Positions 6,842-11,414 of a stretch of 11,414 nucleotides of DNA are shown piece after piece. This stretch comes from CAYOKT01 sp964404605 (GTDB taxonomy: Bacteria > Electryoneota > Electryoneia > Electryoneales > Electryoneaceae), in NCBI GenBank assembly GCA_964404605.1, contig CAYOKT010000092.1, forward strand, positions 1 to 11,414, given 5' to 3'. The notes beneath the pieces are model-generated. The model saw only the letters and a list, made by a program, of their open reading frames with translations. It made no database searches and had not been told where the DNA came from. How positions within the stretch are numbered: the stretch's first letter is position 1; each line of letters starts with the position of its first letter. The translations under genes were made by a program, and so were the position numbers.

Positions 6842-8011
6842 CTACCCCGAGTACGCCTCGATCCCGGTGATGCCCGCGCCGACGATGAGCGTGTGCATGT
6901 TGTGCGTGCCCTCGTAGGTGTACACGCTCTCGAGGTTCATCATGTGGCGCATGACCGGGTACTCATCGGTGATCCCGTTGGCGCCGTGGATGTCGCGGGC
7001 CATCCGCGCGATGTTCAGCGCCTGCTCGCAGTTGTTCCGCTTGGCGAGGCTGACATGGCGGAAATCGGCCACGCCCTGCTCCTTCATCCGGCCGAGACGG
7101 TAGGCGAGGAGCTGCCCCTTGGTCAGCTCACTGAGCATGATCACGAGGCGCTCCTGCACCATCTGGAAGCCGCCGATGGGGCGGTCGAACTGGATGCGGG
7201 TCTTCGCATACTCCAGCGCGGCGTCATAGCAGGCGGCCGCCGCGCCGAGCACTCCCCAGACGATGCCGTACCGCGCCTGGTTGAGGCACATCAGCGGGCA
7301 GGCGAGGCCGTCGGCCCCCGGCAGGCGGTTCTCCTCCGGGACGAAGACGTCCTGCAGGATGATCTCCCCGGTCACCGAAGCGCGCAGGCTCCACTTCCCC
7401 TTCGTCTCCGGGCAACTGAGCCCCTCCATCCCCTTCTCCACGAGGAAGCCCGCCACCCTGCCGTCCAGCTTGGCCCAGACGACCAATACATCGGCGATCG
7501 TGGAGTTGGTGATCCACATCTTCGCGCCGTTCAGCCGGTAGCCCCCCTCGACCCTTTTGGCGGTGGTGATCATCCCGCCGGGGTTGGAGCCGTAGTCCGG
7601 TTCGGTCAGTCCGAAAGCCCCCACCGCCTCCCCCCGACCCAGCCGGGGAAGCCAGTGCCGTTTCTGCTCCTCGCTGCCCCAGGTGAAGATCGGGTACATC
7701 ACCAGCGAGGACTGGACGCTGGCGAAGCTGCGCAGCCCGCCGTCGCCCCGCTCCAGCTCGAGCATCGCGATCCCGTAGGCCACATCCCCCAGTCCCGCGC
7801 CGCCGTATTCCTCGGGGAGAGTCGGACCGAACAGGCCGAGCTGCGCCATCTCCGGCAGCAGGTGCATCGGGAAGGTGTGATCGCGGAAATGGCCCTCGAT
7901 GATCGGGATCACCCGGTCGGTGACCCACTCGCGGACGCTGCCCTGGACCAGCCGCTCCTCCTCGCTGTAGAGGTCGTCGATACGGTAGTAATCCACACCC
8001 TGGTACGCCAT
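6842..8011 (-). CDS. gcdH: Glutaryl-CoA dehydrogenase-like acyl-CoA dehydrogenase
   Basis: This 389-residue flavoenzyme is of full family length. It oxidises and, in classical members, decarboxylates glutaryl-CoA to crotonyl-CoA, passing electrons to ETF, in lysine, tryptophan or aromatic-acid breakdown. The N-terminal helical domain is at about 15-130, the beta domain with FGLTEPDYGSNPGG (133-146) and MWITNS (165-170) at about 131-235, and the C-terminal helical domain at 240-385. RSFASVQSSLVMYPI (94-108) carries the substrate-carboxylate-binding arginine typical of GCDH. NGITDEYPVMRHMMNLESVYTYEGTH (345-370, quoted only for position of key residues) contains the catalytic glutamate E367. AGGAG sits 6 nt before the ATG. 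It follows murQ by 178 nt. No ETF or glutaconyl-CoA gene is nearby, so decarboxylating versus non-decarboxylating type and true substrate stay open. Confidence 0.92.
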   Translation of the reverse strand: MAYQGVDYYRIDDLYSEEERLVQGSVREWVTDRVIPIIEGHFRDHTFPMHLLPEMAQLGLFGPTLPEEYGGAGLGDVAYGIAMLELERGDGGLRSFASVQSSLVMYPIFTWGSEEQKRHWLPRLGRGEAVGAFGLTEPDYGSNPGGMITTAKRVEGGYRLNGAKMWITNSTIADVLVVWAKLDGRVAGFLVEKGMEGLSCPETKGKWSLRASVTGEIILQDVFVPEENRLPGADGLACPLMCLNQARYGIVWGVLGAAAACYDAALEYAKTRIQFDRPIGGFQMVQERLVIMLSELTKGQLLAYRLGRMKEQGVADFRHVSLAKRNNCEQALNIARMARDIHGANGITDEYPVMRHMMNLESVYTYEGTHNMHTLIVGAGITGIEAYSG

Positions 8012-8027
8012 GAAATCTCCTCTGAAG

Positions 8028-8043
8028 GACCGGTTCCCCGGTC
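8028..8043 (-). promoter_or_regulatory. Short hairpin in the gcdH 5' leader
   Basis: gaccgg and ccggtc are perfect 6-bp arms around a 4-nt loop, and they end 10 nt before the AGGAG of gcdH as read on the minus strand. It could shape access to the ribosome-binding site, or it may be chance in GC-rich DNA. The nearby minus-strand TTTATACC (about 8044-8051) is a possible -10-like element without a clear -35. Confidence 0.3.
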
Positions 8044-8122
8044 GGTATAAAGGCCGCCGCTCCCGCCGCCGCGTGGAGGCGGGCCCGGGTACGGCTCATC
8101 ATGCAGGAAACGTACGGTGGAA

Positions 8123-8144
8123 CGCCGGGCGCCCCGCCCCGGCG
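8123..8144. repeat. GC-rich hairpin between murQ and gcdH
   Basis: The arms cgccggg and cccggcg (7 bp, perfect) enclose an 8-nt loop. It lies about 46 nt past the murQ stop in the direction of transcription. Without a T-tract it is not a textbook intrinsic terminator, though it could mark the end of the murQ message or belong to the palindromic repeats scattered through this window. Confidence 0.4.
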
Positions 8145-8189
8145 CGCAACGATCCGGGAGATTCCGCGAGGCAGGCTGCCCTGCGCATC

Positions 8190-9059
8190 TCACCCCGCCG
8201 TGTCGTCCTCCTCCAGCGCCCGGCGGAGATCCCCCCCGGCCTCGTCGAGACGCCGCACCGCCTCCTCGAAGCCGACGCCGCGCGCCTGCATCACCATCCG
8301 GACCTGCCGGGCGCGCAGCTTGACACTGTTGGGCATCAGGTCCACCATCCGGTTTCCGCGCACCCGGCCGAGGCGGACCATGACCGCGGTGGAGATCATG
8401 GTCAGCGCGAGTTTCGTGGCCGCGCCCGCCTTCATCCGCGTCGAGCCGGTCACCACCTCCGCGCCGACATCGAGGATCACCCGCGCCCGCAGCTCCGGCG
8501 CGGGCTCCACCGGGTTGCAGGCGAGCAGCCCGGTCCAGGCGCCGCGACGATGCGCCTCGCGGAGAAAGGCGCGGACATAGGGCGTCCCCCCGCGGGCGGT
8601 GATCCCGAGCACGGCATCGCGGGAAGCGATCCGCCAGGCAACCGCATCGCGCACGGCCTGTTCGACATCGTCCTCCGCGCCCTCGAGGGCGGTGCGCAGC
8701 GCCGTGTCGCCGCCGGCGATGATCCCGACCACCCAGTCCGCCGGCACGCCGTAGGTCGGAGGGCACTCGGCGGCGTCCAGCACCCCGAGCCGCCCGGAGG
8801 TCCCCGCGCCGACATAGACCAGCCGCCCGCCGCCGGAGATCGCCCCGGCCGCCGCCTCGACCACCTCGGCGACGGCCTCCAGCGCTCTCCCCACCGTCTC
8901 CGGCACGCCGCGATCCTCCTCGTGGATCAGGCGGAGGATTTCGAGCGTCGGCAGCCGGTCCAGCTCCTCGCTGGCCGGGTTCGGCTGCTCCGTGCCGAGC
9001 GCCTCGAGTTCCTCCACCGCCGCGCGGAGGGCGCGCAGTTCGCTGCCCGGCAGGTTCAT
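8190..9059 (-). CDS. murQ: N-acetylmuramic acid 6-phosphate etherase
   Basis: This cytoplasmic enzyme of peptidoglycan recycling cleaves the D-lactyl ether of MurNAc-6-phosphate to give GlcNAc-6-phosphate and D-lactate. With the start used here it has 289 residues, close to the usual 295-300. The SIS fold carries the signature RLVYVGAGTSGRLGVLDAAE (79-98) followed by CPPTYGVP; the glutamate ending that stretch and the EGAEDD block (126-131) correspond to the catalytic acidic positions of the family. GSTRMKAG (205-212) is the conserved phosphosugar-binding segment, and NRMVDLMPNSVKLRARQVRM (236-255) is also typical. The C-terminal 260-284 forms the small helical cap. The frame opens at an ATG at 9083, but the ATG at 9059 has GGGAG 5-6 nt upstream whereas 9083 has none. 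No MurNAc PTS, AnmK or regulator is adjacent. Confidence 0.94.
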   Translation of the reverse strand: MNLPGSELRALRAAVEELEALGTEQPNPASEELDRLPTLEILRLIHEEDRGVPETVGRALEAVAEVVEAAAGAISGGGRLVYVGAGTSGRLGVLDAAECPPTYGVPADWVVGIIAGGDTALRTALEGAEDDVEQAVRDAVAWRIASRDAVLGITARGGTPYVRAFLREAHRRGAWTGLLACNPVEPAPELRARVILDVGAEVVTGSTRMKAGAATKLALTMISTAVMVRLGRVRGNRMVDLMPNSVKLRARQVRMVMQARGVGFEEAVRRLDEAGGDLRRALEEDDTAG

Positions 9060-9216
9060 CCCCACTCCCGCTGAGGTTCTCATGGCTCAAAAGTAGCAGG
9101 AGAAGCCCGGCGCGACAACCGCCGATTAACCGTGCCGAGGAAATCGCCCGGCGAAGGGGAGAGGAACCACTGCAACCAGGGGTGGTGACACGAAAGGGTA
9201 GAGAATCCGGTCGGGG

Positions 9217-9270
9217 CCTGTCCTACAGAGCCGCCCCTCCCGCCGTCACCGCGGGAACGCGGCAGACAGG
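9217..9270. repeat. Three-tier hairpin downstream of the small nuclease-like gene
   Basis: Nested perfect helices are visible: cctgtc (9217-9222) with gacagg (9265-9270); gccgc (9230-9234) with gcggc (9259-9263); tcccgc (9238-9243) with gcggga (9251-9256), closing a 7-nt loop cgtcacc. That is 17 pairs in 54 nt with asymmetric internal loops. It starts 25 nt after the small gene's stop on the minus strand and about 157 nt before murQ's start. No T-tract follows in either direction, so it may be a structured RNA, a transcript-end stabiliser or a palindromic repeat. Confidence 0.5.
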
Positions 9271-9295
9271 ACCATGCATTACGCCGCCGGGAAGC

Positions 9296-9568
9296 TCAGA
9301 CGGACAACAACCGGACATCGCAGAGCAGGCGGCCGGACGAGTCACGGCCGTGCACGGTCAGGGAGACGGAAGTGCCGAACAGCAAACGCCCGCTCCCCCA
9401 GCGTCCCCCGGGTCCGGCCGATGCCTGCACCATTCCGGATCCAGGCGGAATATGAATCCGCTCGCAACGGCCGTAGGTATCCCGGTTCGTCTGCCCCTGG
9501 CTGACCACGGTGACATCGAATGTCTCGTCATCCACCACGCGGGTGACAAGCCCGAGAAGACAGTCCAT
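9296..9568 (-). CDS. Small staphylococcal-nuclease-like (SNase/OB-fold) protein, catalytically doubtful
   Basis: This 90-residue protein has a compact pattern resembling thermonuclease domains: VTRVVDDETFDVTVV (8-22) for the VxxVVDGDTFxV entry strand, NRDTYGRCERIHI (28-40) for the loop and ERIRI strand, and GRLLFGTSVSLTV..RDSSGRLLCDV (60-85) for the L-xGxxVxL...DxxGRxLxxV ending. The usual DAPE segment after the ERIRI strand is missing, replaced by PPGSGMVQASAGPGGRWGSG, and VDGDT reads VDDET, so two metal- or catalysis-linked positions are lost, while R37 and R80 could match the two active-site arginines. Support for translation is strong: AGGAGGT sits 6 nt before the ATG. There is no signal peptide. 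It could be a non-catalytic OB-fold binder. Family call is from pattern alone. Confidence 0.58.
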   Translation of the reverse strand: MDCLLGLVTRVVDDETFDVTVVSQGQTNRDTYGRCERIHIPPGSGMVQASAGPGGRWGSGRLLFGTSVSLTVHGRDSSGRLLCDVRLLSV

Positions 9569-9592
9569 CAGGACACCTCCTCAACAGCTTTT

Positions 9593-9613
9593 CCCTCCTC
9601 CCCGGGAAGAGGG
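9593..9613 (-). promoter_or_regulatory. Hairpin in the leader of the small nuclease-like gene
   Basis: On the minus strand ccctcttcc pairs with ggaggaggg (nine pairs, one of them T-G) around a 3-nt loop cgg, ending 11 nt before the AGGAGGT ribosome-binding site. The pyrimidine arm could also pair weakly with the real Shine-Dalgarno, so an effect on translation is possible but unproven. Confidence 0.3.
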
Positions 9614-9718
9614 TGAACCGGTCACTGTCCATGATGGTCCACGGGGTGGAGGCCGCCTCCGTTCGGGCCACCATGCCACAAAGGTTTCGCCTGTATGCAT
9701 ACCCTTGCGAGCAAACAC

Positions 9719-9778
9719 CGTGACAGAAAATATAGGCACAAATAACGATACTATAATAGCAATTTTAGTTTTTATTCA
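9719..9778 (-). promoter_or_regulatory. AT-rich island, candidate promoter region
   Basis: This is the only clearly AT-rich segment of the window. On the minus strand TTATAG, a 16-nt spacer and TATATT make a weak sigma70-like pair pointing at the small gene about 160 nt away. On the plus strand a perfect TATAAT occurs at 9752-9757 but without a recognisable -35. A promoter for the small minus-strand gene is the simplest reading. Confidence 0.35.
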
Positions 9779-9873
9779 CCTTCCGGGCTCGCCGCTCCTG
9801 CCGTCCTTGCAGAGCTCTGCCATTCTGACGGTGGGGGTCGAAACCATCCCGCGGGGAATTCGGCAGGGGGGAT

Positions 9874-9973
9874 NNNNNNNNNNNNNNNNNNNNNNNNNNN
9901 NNNNNNNNNNNNNNNNNNNNNNNNNNNNNNNNNNNNNNNNNNNNNNNNNNNNNNNNNNNNNNNNNNNNNNNNN
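9874..9973. other. Assembly gap (100 N)
   Basis: Exactly 100 undetermined bases, the conventional placeholder for a scaffold gap of unknown true length. tolB ends 13 bp to its right. Its usual downstream neighbour, pal, could lie in the missing DNA. Confidence 0.99.
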
Positions 9974-9986
9974 AAACGGGCGCCGG

Positions 9987-11297
9987 TTATTCAGGCAGCG
10001 GGGACCAGTCGGGCATCAACCCTTCCGCGAGCAGCGGCCGCCGGTCGGTGCCGTCGGCGTTCATCACCCAGATCCTGCCCCGGTAGCCGTAGGAGATCTT
10101 CATCCCGTCCGGGGACCAGCTCGGCTCGAGGTGATCGCCGGGCTCATCGGTCAGCGGGATGTCATAGTCGCCGATGGGGTTCATGATGCGGACCTGGAAC
10201 CCCTTCGCCTCCAGCCGGACATAGGCGATCCGGTCCCCGGCGGGCGACCAGGCCGGGTCGGCGTTGTAGGTGCCGTCATAGGTGAGCCGCAGCAGGTTCG
10301 CACCCTCCTCGTCCATGCGGTAGATCTGCGGGGAACCGCTGCGGTCGGACATGAAGACGATATCGCGTCCGGTGGGCGACCAGGAGGGCGAGGTCTCGAT
10401 GGAGGGGCTGTTGGTCAGGTTCCGCAGCCCGGACCCGTCGGGATGAACGAGGTAGAGGTCCGTGCGCGCGCCGCGCGACCCGGCGAAGACGATCCACCGG
10501 CCATCGGGCGACCAGGCCGGGGCGGCGTCCGTCCCCTCGCGGGTCAGCAGCTTCCGGATCCTGCGCGCCTCCAGGTCGGCGATGTACAGGTCCGCATCCC
10601 CGCCCCCCCGGAAGGAGGAGAAGACGATCTTGTGCCCGTCGGGCGCCCACGAGGGCGAGAGGGCGATGGAGCCGTCCCGGGTGAGCGGCCAGCGGCGGTC
10701 GCCGTCATAGGCGACCAGCACCAGCTCCTTCACATTCCCGGGCTGCTTCTGCACGCAGACGATCCGGCTGCGGAAGGGCGGGGTCATCCCGGTGAGCCGG
10801 CGGAGGACCTCCTCGGCGGAGCCGTCGGCGCTTCGCACCGCGCTCTCCGCATCGAAGAGCAACGTGCCGGACCAGAAGGGCTCCTCCCCCGGCTCGGCGA
10901 GGTGCAGCACCGCCCGGACCTTCCCCTGCTCGAGCAGGTAGGCGAGCCGCAGCTCCGTCGCCGGGCCGCCGGAGCCCCCGATCTCGCGCGGGCCGACGAA
11001 GAGGCTGTCGCCGGGGAGGACGAGCCGCACATAGCCGGACCAGCCGAGTGCGAAGCGCAGGCGGTCGTCGAAACTCTTCAGCGCCGCGGGCAGCGGCCGG
11101 GGCAGCGAATCCGGCGGCGGGTAGAGGTAGCGCAGGGTCGGGCGGTAGAACCCCTCGGCCTTCGCCTCGATGGTCACCTCCGGCGGCGGCGTCCCGGCGG
11201 TCTGCGCACGCGCCGCCGGCGGGGCCAAAAGGAGCGCCGCCAGGAGAAACGGCAGTGCAAGAGCTTCGGTACGCCGGCTTGGAGTTCGACGATTCAT
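9987..11297 (-). CDS. tolB: Tol-Pal system periplasmic beta-propeller protein TolB
   Basis: This 436-residue periplasmic protein links Pal and outer-membrane proteins to TolA during envelope constriction. A Sec signal peptide covers 1-31 (basic MNRRTPSRR, hydrophobic ALALPFLLAALLLA, cleavage after ARA). The TolB N-terminal domain is at about 38-170. A six-bladed propeller follows, each blade marked by a WSPDG-type turn: SPSWAPDG (214), APAWSPDG (259), SPSWSPTG (303), DPAWSPAG (347), EPSWSPDG (391) and PDWSP (429), a 44-45-residue period apart from the last blade. The segment IVFMSDRSGSPQIYRMDEEG (313-332) is nearly the TolB consensus. Length matches E. coli TolB (430). The ATG at 11297 is chosen because a signal peptide follows directly and GAGGAA lies about 4 nt upstream; the same frame extends to ATGs at 11384 and 11396 through a duplicated leader. 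tolQ, tolR and tolA are expected to the right. Confidence 0.92.
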   Translation of the reverse strand: MNRRTPSRRTEALALPFLLAALLLAPPAARAQTAGTPPPEVTIEAKAEGFYRPTLRYLYPPPDSLPRPLPAALKSFDDRLRFALGWSGYVRLVLPGDSLFVGPREIGGSGGPATELRLAYLLEQGKVRAVLHLAEPGEEPFWSGTLLFDAESAVRSADGSAEEVLRRLTGMTPPFRSRIVCVQKQPGNVKELVLVAYDGDRRWPLTRDGSIALSPSWAPDGHKIVFSSFRGGGDADLYIADLEARRIRKLLTREGTDAAPAWSPDGRWIVFAGSRGARTDLYLVHPDGSGLRNLTNSPSIETSPSWSPTGRDIVFMSDRSGSPQIYRMDEEGANLLRLTYDGTYNADPAWSPAGDRIAYVRLEAKGFQVRIMNPIGDYDIPLTDEPGDHLEPSWSPDGMKISYGYRGRIWVMNADGTDRRPLLAEGLMPDWSPLPE

Positions 11298-11414
11298 CCG
11301 GTTCCTCACTTCCCTGCTCCTCAGCTGCCCGACAGAGGTCCATGAAACCCGGGGCAAGCCCCGGGCCACCCGCCGATGAATCATCCGTCTCCTCACTTTC
11401 CTGCTCCCCGCTGC
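11287..11414 (-). repeat. Imperfect tandem duplication of the tolB start region (87-bp period)
   Basis: Copy B (11287-11328) contains the ribosome-binding site and chosen ATG of tolB. Copy A (11374-11414) matches it at about 35 of 42 aligned positions with one gap, including gcagc, ggagcagg, aagtgagga and cggatga, and places another ATG at 11384 behind its own GTGAGGAGA. The two ATGs are 87 bp (29 codons) apart in the same open frame. Copy A runs into the window edge, so the true extent is unknown. The 45 bp between the copies hold the second 30-bp palindromic element. Confidence 0.75.
11340..11369 (+). repeat. 30-bp dispersed palindromic element, copy 2
   Basis: Identical over 30 bases to 3202-3231 (ccatgaaa, then cccggggc-aa-gccccggg, then a short cca-c tail). 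It lies between the two copies of the tolB start region and is readable in frame with tolB as RVARGLPRVSW. The same peptide-like string appears from copy 1 when read on the minus strand, which reflects the repeat and is no sign of shared coding. Confidence 0.85.

Larger units (their letters stand above)
9569..9873. other. Non-coding stretch with an AT-rich island, up to the assembly gap
   Basis: About 305 bp without a credible gene. It holds the Shine-Dalgarno of the small gene (AGGAGGT, complement of 9575-9581), a 9-bp hairpin at 9593-9613, and an AT-rich island at about 9719-9778 that differs sharply from the surrounding GC-rich DNA. On the minus strand, reading from the gap, short frames end within the last 100 bp (for example at the TGA near 9781), so the tail of a gene lost in the gap cannot be excluded, but nothing recognisable is encoded. 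Confidence 0.55.

Noticed and set aside
6893..8050. 385-codon plus-strand frame opposite gcdH
   Set aside because: Biased composition without motifs; it is a shadow of a full-length acyl-CoA dehydrogenase.
9060..9083. Longer murQ start at the ATG ending at 9083
   Set aside because: No ribosome-binding site precedes it, whereas the ATG at 9059 has GGGAG at good spacing. Eight extra residues are not conserved-looking; the longer form cannot be wholly excluded.
9614..9700. Short minus-strand frames (34-50 codons) upstream of the nuclease-like gene
   Set aside because: Several overlapping short frames exist with no ribosome-binding site and no protein-like pattern, as expected by chance.
9510..11345. 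Long plus-strand open frame (about 611 codons) across the gap
   Set aside because: It runs through 100 N and is antisense to tolB; its sequence is the low-complexity, Arg/Gly/Pro-rich kind produced opposite GC-rich genes.

Overview
The window is about 11.4 kb of GC-rich (roughly two-thirds G+C by eye) bacterial chromosome. A run of exactly 100 N at 9874-9973 marks a scaffold join, so this is probably a draft or metagenome-derived assembly, and adjacency across the join is not guaranteed. A recognisable tolB implies a diderm (Gram-negative type) envelope. The phylum cannot be fixed from the sequence: GC-rich diderm lineages such as Krumholzibacteriota, Eisenbacteria or Gemmatimonadota are only guesses.

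Layout. Plus strand, 91-4690: a FemAB/GNAT-like acyltransferase, a 14-helix MOP-superfamily polysaccharide flippase, a YjbQ-family protein, and a GlcD/D-lactate-dehydrogenase-type FAD oxidase with a GTG start. Minus strand, 9568-4731, in transcription order: a 90-residue staphylococcal-nuclease-like small protein with a near-perfect Shine-Dalgarno, murQ, gcdH, a four-helix membrane protein of unknown function, and a GAF-SpoIIE phosphatase that converges on the FAD oxidase. Beyond the N gap lies tolB, also on the minus strand.

How the genes relate. The acyltransferase and flippase look like the end of a surface-glycan locus. MurQ releases D-lactate during MurNAc recycling, and the FAD oxidase belongs to a family that includes D-lactate dehydrogenases; that link is inference. 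The remaining genes look like independent housekeeping units. No defence system, mobile element, rRNA, tRNA or CRISPR array was recognised.

The most unusual content is non-coding. A 30-bp palindromic element occurs identically at 3202-3231 and 11340-11369, with a possible partial copy at 38-50. The first copy sits between two 26-bp near-identical hairpin repeats. The second lies inside an imperfect 87-bp tandem duplication that copies the tolB ribosome-binding and start region in frame. A three-tier hairpin lies downstream of the small nuclease-like gene and an AT-rich island lies upstream of it. I found no convincing new multi-gene system; these repeats and the small gene are the parts worth a second look.
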